Part shown: in pieces, positions 1 to 6,087 of the stretch | Layout of the letters: every line of letters begins with the position of its first letter | Numbering within the stretch: the stretch's first letter is position 1 | NCBI GenBank assembly: GCA_025924435.1 | Contig: JAICIL010000122.1 | Coordinates: 1 to 11,843, forward strand | DNA length: 11,843 nucleotides | From: Chloroflexia bacterium | Lineage (GTDB): Bacteria; Chloroflexota; Chloroflexia; Thermomicrobiales; JALYUS01 | Direction of reading: 5' to 3' | Position numbers and translations under genes: made by a program | The notes under the pieces: generated by a model | Told to the model about the DNA's origin: nothing | The model's database searches: none | Seen by the model: the letters and a program-made list of their open reading frames with translations, nothing else

Positions 1-863
1 ATCTTCTCCGGCGGGATATATTCGAGGCCCTTCTTGATGCCGCCCACGATCTCCTCGACGCTCTCGATGCGGTGCGAGTGGATGTCCACGACGCCGTAGC
101 CGACTTCCTTCGTGAAGGGGTGCTTCTCGAAGTGGTCGAGGAGGCGAAAGTGGCTGTTCGCGAACTCGAGGTCAATCTGGTCGAGCGGGAGGTCGAGCAT
201 GCGCGGGTAAATCTTGTCGAACGTGCCGTAGCAGATGTGGGTGACGATCTTCGCCGACACGCCCTGCGTGACGATGCCCATCGCCTCGATGGCGAGTTCG
301 ACTTCGTCCGTGCGGGCGGAGAGGGCGGGTTCGTCCACCTGGATGATCGTCGCGCCCGCCTTTTCGAGGTCCACGACCTCGTCATGGATGGCGCGGGCGA
401 GTGCGAGCGTGCATTCGCGGCGGTTCGGGTAGTACTCGATGAATGACCAGTCCATCATCGTATACGGGCCAGTCAGCATCCCCTTCACCGGCTTGTCGGT
501 GAGGGATTGCGCGTACTTCCACCACTCCACCGTGATCGCGTTCGGTCGCTCGATGGCGTCCACGACGATCGGCTTGTGGTAGTAGCGATTGCCGTACGAC
601 CGCACGAGGCCGGAGGACTCGAACCCGTTCATGTGCTGCGCGAAGTACTCGGCCATGTCGCCCCGGTACATCTCGCCGTCCACGATCACATCAATGCCGA
701 GGTCCTCCTGCAACTGGATCACCTCGCGCGTCGCCCGCTGCTCCAGCTCCTTCAGTTCCGCCGCGTCCATCTCGCCGCGCCGCGCCTTCGTGCGCGCCTT
801 CGTGATGTAATCGGGCTTCGGGAAACTGCCGACGCTCGTCGTTTGGAGAATCTGCTGTGCCAT
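1..863 (-). CDS. MetE C-terminal-type (core) methionine synthase, partial at window edge
   Basis: The protein resembles the catalytic C-terminal half of cobalamin-independent methionine synthase (Meth_synt_2), which transfers a methyl group to homocysteine in the cytoplasm. 287 codons are visible; the C-terminus lies beyond base 1. Seen: an N-terminal SVGSFPKP near residues 10-17, VDGEMYRGDM near 60, LTGPYTMMDW mid-protein, VQVDEPAL-like IIQVDEPALS, the zinc-ligand motif H209-I-C211-Y-G, and E233 in DLEFANS, matching three of the four MetE zinc ligands (His, Cys, Glu). The fourth, a Cys near the C-terminus, would be outside the window. No N-terminal half is fused, so this is a short 'core' MetE, a type known from archaea and some bacteria that may take methyl groups from corrinoid proteins rather than folate. 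Start ATG at 863 has AGGAGGA 7 bases upstream. It follows a MetE N-half-like gene on the same strand, separated by a heptad inverted repeat. Confidence 0.9.
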   Translation of the reverse strand, partial: MAQQILQTTSVGSFPKPDYITKARTKARRGEMDAAELKELEQRATREVIQLQEDLGIDVIVDGEMYRGDMAEYFAQHMNGFESSGLVRSYGNRYYHKPIVVDAIERPNAITVEWWKYAQSLTDKPVKGMLTGPYTMMDWSFIEYYPNRRECTLALARAIHDEVVDLEKAGATIIQVDEPALSARTDEVELAIEAMGIVTQGVSAKIVTHICYGTFDKIYPRMLDLPLDQIDLEFANSHFRLLDHFEKHPFTKEVGYGVVDIHSHRIESVEEIVGGIKKGLEYIPPEK

Positions 864-878
864 CCGTCGTTCCTCCTG

Positions 879-976
879 AGTAGACAGTAGGCAGTAGTCG
901 GTAGTCAGTTGACGGCGGAAGCGCTGCGCGCATCTCTTTCTGTCTAGTGTCTACTGTCTACTGTCTACCGACTACT
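879..976. repeat. Heptad inverted repeat 1 (between the two MetE-like genes)
   Basis: Left arm 879-913 is five 7-bp units of consensus RGTAGNC (AGTAGAC, AGTAGGC and variants). Right arm 942-976 is five units of the reverse complement (GTCTACT, GACTACT and variants). Aligned in register the arms pair at about 27 of 35 positions, leaving a 28-nt loop at 914-941. The element fills the gap exactly: the TAG stop of the upstream gene (974-972) lies in the right arm and the left arm ends one base from the Shine-Dalgarno of the downstream gene. A large intercistronic RNA hairpin is likely; its role is unknown. Confidence 0.85.
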
Positions 977-1937
977 GTGCCGCGACCGTCGCCCCCGCGA
1001 CCATCCGCTCCAATTTCTCGTACGCCCGCGCGCGCGGCAGGAATTCCAGTCCCGCCGACGGCGTGATGTGCAGCGCGTGGCTGCCGACGATGTCCTGCGC
1101 CATCTGGATATTGCCCTGCACATCCTCCAGCGATTCCAGCTTCGTGTTGCGGGCATCCACGACGCTGATGCCGACGTGCTTGCCGTGCGCCTTGCCGCGC
1201 AGCGCGTCCACGACGAGCGGCGCGTAGGAGCAGTCGAAATAGACGAGATGGAACGGCAGGCCGAGCAGTTGCGACACGAGCGGCACGGCGTCGCCGAAAT
1301 AGGTCGCAATCGCCGTCGTGCCCGGCACGCCGTCCATCAGTCGGCTCATGGCCCGCTCGAAGAGCGCCCAGTCCCCCGGCTCCTGCAGGATGCTCGGCTC
1401 GTCAATCTGCACGCACGATACGCCCGTCGCGGCAATCGCCTTCACCTCGTTGTTGAGGGCGGCGGCGAGGTCCATCACGAGCGGTTCGAGCGACCCATAG
1501 TGCTGATCGTCGCAGTATTTGGCGACTGTGTACGGCCCGGTGACGACCGCCTTGACCGGCTTCGGACTCTCGGCGACGGCGAAAGCGGACTCCGCCGCCA
1601 CGACGGGCCGCTCCCAGCCGACCGGCCCCGTCACGACGGGCTGGCGGACATAGGTATTCGAGTCGAAGTAGCGGAGCAGGCCACCGCGCCGGATGTTCGG
1701 CAACTTGTTCGCGACATGCGAGACCATATCCTCCCAGCGGATGCAGCCGTCCGTCACCCAGTCCAGCCCGGCCCGCGCCTGCTCGCGGATCACTTCCGCC
1801 GTCACGTCATCCGCGACGGCGTTCAGGTCGTCCCGATCAATCTCCTTGCGGTCGAAGCGGTGAATGCCGCGCCGCAACCGCTGCAACTCCGGCGTATCCC
1901 CGACACGCGGATACGAACCCAGGCCCGTGAGAATCAT
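972..1937 (-). CDS. MetE N-terminal-half-like protein lacking zinc ligands
   Basis: A 321-residue protein of the MetE/UROD-like barrel superfamily. Its features track the N-terminal half of long MetE better than the catalytic half: it opens GLGSYPRVGDTPEL (compare the LGFPRVG..REL opening of E. coli MetE), has QARAGLDWVTDG, VTGPYTVAKY, VQIDEPSIL, and reads IATYFGD where the neighbouring core protein has its H-x-C zinc site. The C-terminal THITPSAGLEFLP-type segment is also present. Without the ligands it is unlikely to be an active methyltransferase alone. Inference: it could pair with the core protein encoded 108 bases downstream, recreating the N-half/C-half order of full MetE, or act as an independent paralogue. 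Start ATG at 1937 has AGGGAGGA 4 bases upstream; longer in-frame extension to 2063 only reads through repeat DNA and is rejected. Confidence 0.85.
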   Translation of the reverse strand: MILTGLGSYPRVGDTPELQRLRRGIHRFDRKEIDRDDLNAVADDVTAEVIREQARAGLDWVTDGCIRWEDMVSHVANKLPNIRRGGLLRYFDSNTYVRQPVVTGPVGWERPVVAAESAFAVAESPKPVKAVVTGPYTVAKYCDDQHYGSLEPLVMDLAAALNNEVKAIAATGVSCVQIDEPSILQEPGDWALFERAMSRLMDGVPGTTAIATYFGDAVPLVSQLLGLPFHLVYFDCSYAPLVVDALRGKAHGKHVGISVVDARNTKLESLEDVQGNIQMAQDIVGSHALHITPSAGLEFLPRARAYEKLERMVAGATVAAQ

Positions 1938-1953
1938 GCGTTCCTCCCTTTGT

Positions 1954-2037
1954 AGCAGGCAGCAGGCAGCGAGCAGCCAACAGCACGGAAAAGGCTCCGT
2001 GCTCCTACTGCCTGCCGCCCGCTGTCTGCTGTCTGCT
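1954..2037. repeat. Heptad inverted repeat 2 (thioesterase / MetE N-half gap)
   Basis: Left arm 1954-1988: five units beginning AGC (AGCAGGC twice, AGCGAGC, AGCCAAC, AGCACGG). Right arm 2003-2037, read as reverse complement: AGCAGAC twice, AGCGGGC, GGCAGGC, AGTAGGA. The outer three units pair at 18 of 21 positions. The core is a perfect 8-bp stem, 1982-1989 with 1996-2003, around a 6-nt loop. The thioesterase stop TAG (2007-2005) lies in the right arm, and the arm encodes roughly its last 11 residues; the left arm starts 5 bases from the next Shine-Dalgarno. Confidence 0.85.
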
Positions 2038-2520
2038 TCGCCGCAACGCGGCGTCCCGGACACGTTCCGCCGCCTCGTAATCTGCCCGCTCTTCCTCCGT
2101 TTCGATCAACAACCGCGGGACGGGCATCGGTTTGCCCACGGCATCCAGCGCGACCATCGTGAGGTACCCGGTGGTGGCGTGCTTCCGCTCGCCGCTCAAT
2201 TGATGATCCGCGAAGACATCCACGCGCACGATCATGCTCGTGCGGCCGGTGTAGACGACGCGCGCGACCGTCTCGATGATCTCGCCCGCGCGGATCGGCT
2301 GCTGGAAGGAGACCGCCTCCATCGCGGCGGTGACGACGGTGGTATGCGCGAAGCGCGCGGCGGCAATCGCCCCGGTCTGGTCCATCAGTTGCAGGACCCG
2401 GCCGCCGAACATCGTGCCGTGGTGGTTGGTGTCGTTGGGGAAAACGAAATTGGTGGAGCGGACCGCTTCGGCGCGCCGTGGCAGACCGTTATTGGATTCC
2501 ACGCTGCCGCCTGGTGTCAC
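2005..2520 (-). CDS. Hotdog-fold acyl-CoA thioesterase (YciA-like)
   Basis: Hydrolyses acyl-CoA to free acid and CoA in the cytoplasm; chain-length preference cannot be read from sequence. From the chosen start (171 residues) the diagnostic segment is NDTNHHGTMFGGRVLQLMD at residues 29-47, the substrate-binding helix and active-site Asp of the acyl-CoA hydrolase family, followed by the strands AMEAVSFQQPIRAGEIIE and SMIVRVDVFAD. GTG at 2520 is preferred because GAGGGGG sits 6 bases upstream and the sigma70 promoter at 2603-2575 predicts a transcript starting near 2568, after the upstream ATG at 2619. ATGs at 2547 and 2535 remain possible. The last 11 residues or so (SRQQTAGGRQ) are encoded by a heptad-repeat arm and are probably an acquired tail. 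The two MetE-like genes follow on the same strand. Confidence 0.85.
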   Translation of the reverse strand: MTPGGSVESNNGLPRRAEAVRSTNFVFPNDTNHHGTMFGGRVLQLMDQTGAIAAARFAHTTVVTAAMEAVSFQQPIRAGEIIETVARVVYTGRTSMIVRVDVFADHQLSGERKHATTGYLTMVALDAVGKPMPVPRLLIETEEERADYEAAERVRDAALRRSRQQTAGGRQ

Positions 2521-2574
2521 CTGTAGCCCCCTCATCGCGCGCGCCATACCGTCCGAGCGCTGTCCGCGTGGCGC

Positions 2575-2603
2575 ATTGTCACCACAATGGGGGAGTCTGT
2601 CAA
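2575..2603 (-). promoter_or_regulatory. sigma70-type promoter for the thioesterase gene
   Basis: On the minus strand TTGACA (2603-2598, perfect -35) is followed by a 17-base spacer and GACAAT (2580-2575, 4 of 6 to the -10). Predicted start of transcription is near 2568, 48 bases before the GTG start. It lies just past the broken toxin gene and separates the antitoxin/toxin pair from the thioesterase-MetE genes. Confidence 0.65.
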
Positions 2604-2646
2604 CCGCTTCTTCGCACACTCTGCCACGTTGTACCGCGTGAATGTG

Positions 2647-2982
2647 CTACAGATAAAAGACTCGACCCATCGCCCGATCGGGCGCCTGCCCCTGATAGAG
2701 CCTTGTTAGCCGTCGGATGATCTCGCCCACTGTGCGCTTCGTGGGGTGGCAATATGCGACCCCTGCATGACGTTCATCCTGATGTGCGAGGCGGAGAGAA
2801 TCATCGTCGTGCGTGACGATCACCCGAGATTCGCGCCGCGCTTATTCCCACGGTGCGGTATCGGTGCGGGTCCGCAAGTGCACGTCGTTCGTCGTTGTCA
2901 CATCAATACCGAGATCGCCGAGAGCGCTGGCGATGGTCGGATTGACATTCTCATCGAGATGGAAGCGGATACGATCAATCAT
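2647..2982 (-). pseudogene. DUF5615 PIN-like toxin gene interrupted by an in-frame TAA
   Basis: A single reading frame runs from ATG at 2982 to TAG at 2649-2647 (111 codons) with one internal stop, TAA at 2844-2842 (codon 47). Before it: MIDRIRFHLDENVNPTIASA, with the family's L-D-E-N acidic motif. After it, in the same frame: ARRESRVIVTHDDDSLRLAH, then ERHAGVAYCHPTKR and a family-like C-terminus ending GRVFYL. Frame and family match continue on both sides, so this is a nonsense change, probably of a Tyr codon (one base from TAA), not a frameshift. DUF5615 proteins are PIN-like nucleases usually paired with DUF433 antitoxins, and the DUF433 gene overlaps this one by 8 bases upstream. The toxin is most likely dead unless the stop is read through or is a sequencing error. 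No intact start for the second half is obvious. Confidence 0.85.
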
Positions 2983-3277
2983 CGTCCGGCAGTTCGAGAA
3001 TCAGCGAAGGATTCTCGCGCCGGAAGGCTTCCGCAAACGCATCGTCGGCCGCGATCCGCGCATCAATCTCCGCGCGATGGTCGTAGTAGTATGCGATCCC
3101 CGCGTAGACTGCGGCGAGTAGAAGGCGAAATTTGCGCGCGACCTCTTCGAGCGGCTGCCCCATTTCCATATGCCTGACGGCGAGATCGGCGATCGTAAAC
3201 CCCGTCCCCGCGATGCGGGGCCTGCCACCGCGCACATCCGGCGTCGCCTCGATGTATCGGTCGAGCAGCAGCGCCAT
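2975..3277 (-). CDS. DUF433 antitoxin-like protein
   Basis: A 100-residue DUF433 protein: DRYIEATPDVRGGRPRIAGT near residues 6-25, then TIADLAVRHMEMGQPLEEVARKF, the short helix-turn-helix-like core of this family. DUF433 proteins are commonly encoded just upstream of DUF5615 PIN-like toxins and are thought to act as antitoxin and repressor. That arrangement is seen here: the end overlaps the start of the toxin frame by 8 bases (ATGATTGA). The toxin has an internal stop, so this looks like a surviving antitoxin. ATG at 3277 has GGAGGG 8 bases upstream. A TACAAT -10-like hexamer lies at 3303-3298 without a good -35. It diverges from the DapA-family gene. Confidence 0.85.
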   Translation of the reverse strand: MALLLDRYIEATPDVRGGRPRIAGTGFTIADLAVRHMEMGQPLEEVARKFRLLLAAVYAGIAYYYDHRAEIDARIAADDAFAEAFRRENPSLILELPDDD

Positions 3278-3307
3278 GTGCGATTCCCTCCGCGATCATT
3301 GTACGCC

Positions 3308-3336
3308 ATGCCACCGCCGCGCGCCTCTGTTATACT
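3308..3336 (+). promoter_or_regulatory. Probable promoter for the DapA-family operon
   Basis: ATGCCA (3308-3313, 4 of 6 to TTGACA), 17-base spacer, TATACT (3331-3336, 5 of 6 to TATAAT). Predicted transcript start near 3343, 30 bases before the ATG at 3373. The same short gap holds the start of the divergent DUF433 gene. Confidence 0.5.
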
Positions 3337-3372
3337 CGCGGCGATGGACGACCCGCGCAGGCAGGAGGAAGC

Positions 3373-4371
3373 ATGGCGACGTTTAGCGGCATCATCCCCC
3401 CATCGGTGACGCTCTTCAACGACGATATGAGCATTGATTGGGACGGGACGCTCCGCCATCTGGACTGGCTGATCGCCGCCGGGGTGCATGGCCTCTTCGT
3501 TCTGGGCACGACGGGCGAGTTCACGCAACTCTCCCCCACCGAGCGCAAGGAGTACGCGCAGAAGGTCGTCGAGCACGTCAAGGGGCGCGTGCCGGTCATC
3601 ATCGGCACGGGCGGCGTGAACACGCGCGAGACGATTGATCTGACGCGCCACGCGAAGGGCGTCGGCGCGGACGCGGCGGCGGTCGTCACACCCTTCTACC
3701 AGACGCTCGGCGACGAGCAATTGCTCGCGCACTTCGGCGCGGTCGCCAACGCGGTGGACCTGCCGATCCTCGTCTACAACATCCCCGTCTTCACCGGCAC
3801 GGCGGTCAGCACGCCCATCCTCGCGCAATTGGTGGAGGAGAACGACAACATCGTCGGCGTCAAGGACTCGGTGGATTCCGCCGCGCTGGTGCGGAGCCGC
3901 GTGCAGACGGTGAAGCGCATCCGGCCCGATTTCTCCGTCCTCACGGGGTCGTCCGATCACCTGCTGAACACCTTGATGCTCGGCGGCGACGGCGCGGTGA
4001 TCGGCGAGGCGAACTTCGCGCCGGGGCCGGGCGTCGGCTGCGTCGAGGCCTTCCGCAAGGGCGATTACGAGGGTGCGCGTCGCGGGTTCCTCGATCTGAT
4101 GCGCGTCGCGAATGTCACGCAGGTGCCGGGCACCTTCCAGGCGGCGATCAAGGAAGTGATGCGCGCCCTCGGCCAGACGGAGAAGACGACCGTCCGCCTG
4201 CCGGGTACGCCGCTCTCGAAGGAGTCCCGCGCGCGGATACGCGGCAATCTCGAAGCGGTCGGCCTGCTCCAGGCGGCGACGCCGCGCGCCCCGGAAGCCG
4301 CGCCGGTGGACGATCTCGACGCGCAGCCGACGGGCGCAGCGACGGCCGCCGACGGGGAAGCGGACAACTAG
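3373..4371 (+). CDS. DapA/NAL-superfamily class I lyase or aldolase, substrate unknown
   Basis: A 332-residue (beta/alpha)8-barrel enzyme of the dihydrodipicolinate synthase / N-acetylneuraminate lyase superfamily. Seen: GTTGEF at 45-50 (carboxylate-binding loop), TPFYQTL with Y109, catalytic Tyr in VYNIP (Y135) and the Schiff-base Lys in GVKDS (K164). In authentic DHDPS an Arg follows the YNxP motif (YNVP-x-R-T in E. coli) and binds aspartate semialdehyde; here it reads YNIPVFT, with Phe at that place. So lysine biosynthesis is doubtful and another 2-keto-acid or sugar-acid substrate is more likely. About 35 residues at the C-terminus are an Ala/Pro/Asp-rich tail beyond the usual barrel length. 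ATG at 3373 follows AGGAGGA by 3 bases. First gene of a run with three membrane-protein genes; no other amino-acid or sugar gene nearby to hint at substrate. Confidence 0.85.
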   Translation: MATFSGIIPPSVTLFNDDMSIDWDGTLRHLDWLIAAGVHGLFVLGTTGEFTQLSPTERKEYAQKVVEHVKGRVPVIIGTGGVNTRETIDLTRHAKGVGADAAAVVTPFYQTLGDEQLLAHFGAVANAVDLPILVYNIPVFTGTAVSTPILAQLVEENDNIVGVKDSVDSAALVRSRVQTVKRIRPDFSVLTGSSDHLLNTLMLGGDGAVIGEANFAPGPGVGCVEAFRKGDYEGARRGFLDLMRVANVTQVPGTFQAAIKEVMRALGQTEKTTVRLPGTPLSKESRARIRGNLEAVGLLQAATPRAPEAAPVDDLDAQPTGAATAADGEADN

Positions 4372-4391
4372 CGGGACGGGCAACGCTCTCG

Positions 4392-4787
4392 ATGCAGACT
4401 TCTTTCGCCGTCACGTATGGGGCAGGAGATTGGGCGACCTGGCTCTTTCTCGCCTTCGCCTCCGGCCTGATGGCGGCGTTCATCGCCCGACCGCAGGGGA
4501 TGGGGTGCTTCGGGTTCGGCTGCTTCGGCAATCTGCTCATCGGCGGCATCGGCGCGATCGTCGGGAACTTCCTCGTCGGCCGATTCTACGACGGCACGGT
4601 CAATGTCGCGGTCGCTTTCGTCATCTCGCTGCTGGGCGCGCTGCTCGTGCTGTACTGCGGGCAACTCCTGGATCGTCTCCTGCGCCGCAACGCCCCGCCG
4701 GACGACGGCCCGCCACCGCCCCGCACGCCGCCCCGGATCGTGGATTCGACCGCGCGCGAAGTGAGACGGGGAAGCGATGAGCAATGA
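4392..4787 (+). CDS. GlsB/YeaQ/YmgE-family small membrane protein with proline-rich tail
   Basis: 131 residues. Three hydrophobic spans (about 15-32, 44-64, 70-88) with the family's glycine-rich GFGCFGNLLIGGIGAIVGNF segment identify the transglycosylase-associated / GlsB-YeaQ family of inner-membrane proteins, often stress-induced but biochemically undefined. After the last span comes a basic patch (RLLRR) and a cytosolic Pro-rich tail (PPDDGPPPPRTPPR). The last codons and the TGA (4785-4787) fall in a heptad-repeat arm. ATG at 4392 has only a weak purine stretch upstream, 20 bases after the preceding stop, so translation may be coupled to the lyase gene. A related protein is encoded two genes downstream. 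Confidence 0.8.
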   Translation: MQTSFAVTYGAGDWATWLFLAFASGLMAAFIARPQGMGCFGFGCFGNLLIGGIGAIVGNFLVGRFYDGTVNVAVAFVISLLGALLVLYCGQLLDRLLRRNAPPDDGPPPPRTPPRIVDSTAREVRRGSDEQ

Positions 4788-4921
4788 GCAACGAGCAATG
4801 AGTGGAGGAGACCAAGATGCTTGAGATAACGCAAGAGCCGCGACACGATACGTCATCACATCCGAGCAAGGATGATTCTCGGCGCACATCGCTCATCGCC
4901 CATTGCTCATTGCTCGTTGCT
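4773..4921. repeat. Heptad inverted repeat 3, with one arm inside a coding region
   Basis: Left arm 4773-4807: five units, AGCGATG, AGCAATG, AGCAACG, AGCAATG, AGTGGAG. Right arm 4887-4921, as reverse complement: AGCAACG, AGCAATG, AGCAATG, GGCGATG, AGCGATG. In-register pairing is about 27 of 35. The left arm carries the stop codon of the first GlsB gene and its last unit merges into the Shine-Dalgarno of the next gene. The 79-base interior holds the ATG and first codons of the next gene, and the right arm is read as codons of its first hydrophobic segment. Confidence 0.8.
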
Positions 4922-5263
4922 TCGTTCTGCGGTTTCGTGGCCGTCTTCGGGATCGCGCACCTGCTGCTCGTCCATATCATGAAGCCGAGCGGGTACGTCT
5001 TTTTCGGGACGCTGGCGGTGGCCTCGCTGCTCATCGCGGCGCTGCTCTACGGCTTCACGCCCGATCGCCGCGCGATGCTGACGCGCTTCGGTTTCGGCGC
5101 GCTGCTGTGCGCCTGCGCGATCCCGGTCATCTATCTCGCGCGGTTCGCCCCGGAGGGCGCGCGCCCGACGGTCCGCAACCTCCTCGGCCTCCCCTTCTTC
5201 ATCCTCGCCCTGATCGGCCCCGGCCCCTTCGTCCGTTCCCACAATCGCAACGCGAGCGTGTGA
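4817..5263 (+). CDS. Unrecognised multi-span membrane protein
   Basis: 148 residues, not recognised as a named family. After a hydrophilic start (residues 1-25) there are about four hydrophobic stretches: 26-54, 60-80 (YVFFGTLAVASLLIAALLYG), 88-108 and 119-138. It sits between two GlsB/YeaQ genes, with its stop 2 bases before the next ATG, so the three are probably co-translated. ATG at 4817 is preferred: GGAGGA lies 7 bases upstream. Oddity: residues 24-35 (TSLIAHCSLLVA) are encoded by the right arm of a heptad inverted repeat, so part of the first span is repeat-derived. A GTG at 4937 would leave the repeat outside the gene but has no ribosome site and would cut the first span. Confidence 0.65.
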   Translation: MLEITQEPRHDTSSHPSKDDSRRTSLIAHCSLLVASFCGFVAVFGIAHLLLVHIMKPSGYVFFGTLAVASLLIAALLYGFTPDRRAMLTRFGFGALLCACAIPVIYLARFAPEGARPTVRNLLGLPFFILALIGPGPFVRSHNRNASV

Positions 5264-5265
5264 AC

Positions 5266-5559
5266 ATGCCCTCCTCAGCACTTGTCGCCGCGATAGACTT
5301 GCAGCCGGGCGGCATCCTGGCGTGGATCGTCGTCGGATTGCTTGCCGGGTGGCTGGCCGGGCTGATTACGCGCGCGGCGGGATTCGGCTGCTTCGGGAAT
5401 ATCGTCATCGGCCTGCTCGGCGCGGCGATTGGCGGGCTGCTCTTCAGCCTGTTCGGCGTCACGGATCGCGCGGGGTTTTGGGGCTCCGTCGCCGTCGCGA
5501 CGCTCGGCGCGATCCTCCTGCTCGCCCTCGCGCGCGCGGCGGGTCGGCCCCGCCGCTGA
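5266..5559 (+). CDS. Second GlsB/YeaQ/YmgE-family membrane protein
   Basis: 97 residues, the usual size for this family. Three hydrophobic spans: about 16-35 (GGILAWIVVGLLAGWLAGLI), 42-64 and 71-89, with the family signature GFGCFGNIVIGLLGAAIGG shared with the protein encoded at 4392-4787. Ends in a short basic tail (RAAGRPRR). Its ATG at 5266 is 2 bases after the stop of the unknown membrane protein and lacks a strong ribosome site, which fits translational coupling. Last gene of the plus-strand run before the nitroreductase leader. Confidence 0.85.
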   Translation: MPSSALVAAIDLQPGGILAWIVVGLLAGWLAGLITRAAGFGCFGNIVIGLLGAAIGGLLFSLFGVTDRAGFWGSVAVATLGAILLLALARAAGRPRR

Positions 5560-5574
5560 CATGCGCGCCATCAT

Positions 5575-5604
5575 TTGCCCGCGACGCCGCCCCTCGGCTA
5601 TCCT
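5575..5604 (+). promoter_or_regulatory. Possible promoter for the nitroreductase gene
   Basis: TTGCCC (5575-5580, 4 of 6), 18-base spacer, TATCCT (5599-5604, 4 of 6). Predicted start near 5611, leaving a leader of about 57 bases that contains a hairpin. Moderate match only. Confidence 0.4.
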
Positions 5605-5610
5605 GACACG

Positions 5611-5647
5611 CGGTCGCGGCCGCCCGCAATCGTGCGGGACGGTCGCG
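5611..5647 (+). other. Leader hairpin flanked by 8-bp direct repeats
   Basis: A perfect 6-bp stem CCCGCA / TGCGGG (5623-5628, 5633-5638) with ATCG loop is flanked by two copies of CGGTCGCG (5611-5618 and 5640-5647). It lies between the possible promoter and the Shine-Dalgarno of the nitroreductase (5658-5664). It could be a leader control element or a protein site; no function can be assigned. Confidence 0.45.
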
Positions 5648-5667
5648 CTATGCCACCAGGAGGAACG

Positions 5668-6087
5668 ATGAGCAGCAACCCCAACGACTTCAACCGGCAG
5701 GTGATCGAGGAATTCCGCGCCAATGGCGGCAAGGTCGGCGGCCCGTTCGCCGGTAGCCCGATGCTCCTGCTGACCACCACCGGCGCGAAAAGCGGCCAGC
5801 CGCGCACGACGCCGCTGGTCTACACCACCGACGGCGACCGCATCGTCGTCATCGCCTCCAAGGGCGGCGCGCCGACCAACCCCGACTGGTACCGCAACCT
5901 CGTTGCCAACCCCGTGGCGACCGTCGAGCGGGGCGACGAGAAATTCCCGGTTCGGGCGGTCGTGACCGAGGGGAAGGAACGCCAGCGCCTGTTCGACCAG
6001 CAGGCGGCGCTGATGCCCGGTTTCGCCGACTACCAGAAGAAGACCACCCGGCAAATCCCGGTCGTCCTCCTCGAACGCGCCGAGTAA
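5668..6087 (+). CDS. Deazaflavin (F420)-dependent nitroreductase-family protein (DDN-like)
   Basis: 139 residues, full family length. Members are small split-beta-barrel enzymes using F420H2 to reduce quinones, nitro compounds or other electrophiles, typified by mycobacterial Ddn. Family motifs are clear: LLLTTTGAKSGQPRTTPL (33-50), then ASKGGAPTNPDWYRNLVANP (63-82), and the C-terminal RQIPVVLLER. The physiological substrate is not predictable. ATG at 5668 has AGGAGGA 3 bases upstream, in preference to an in-frame start at 5575 that overlaps the putative promoter. The stop codon TAA (6085-6087) overlaps the first base of a 93-nt inverted-repeat element. With the LLM-class gene at the window end it indicates an F420-using host. 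Confidence 0.9.
   Translation: MSSNPNDFNRQVIEEFRANGGKVGGPFAGSPMLLLTTTGAKSGQPRTTPLVYTTDGDRIVVIASKGGAPTNPDWYRNLVANPVATVERGDEKFPVRAVVTEGKERQRLFDQQAALMPGFADYQKKTTRQIPVVLLERAE

Noticed and set aside
879..976. CRISPR array
   Set aside because: Units are 7 bp and contiguous without spacers; arms are inverted, not directly repeated with unique spacers.
1982..2003. Classical Rho-independent terminator
   Set aside because: The 8-bp stem is good but no T-tract follows on either strand; it is the core of a longer heptad hairpin.
1938..2063. Upstream extension of the MetE N-half-like protein
   Set aside because: The added residues only translate heptad-repeat DNA (CCWLLAACCLL), and ATG at 1937 has a strong ribosome site.
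2521..2619. ATG at 2619 as thioesterase start
   Set aside because: It lies upstream of the -35 of a good sigma70 promoter; GTG at 2520 has a better ribosome site.
3001..4383. Long open frame (460 codons) antisense to the DapA-family gene
   Set aside because: Arg/Asp/His-rich shadow composition, no family sequence, and it opposes a clear enzyme with conserved motifs.
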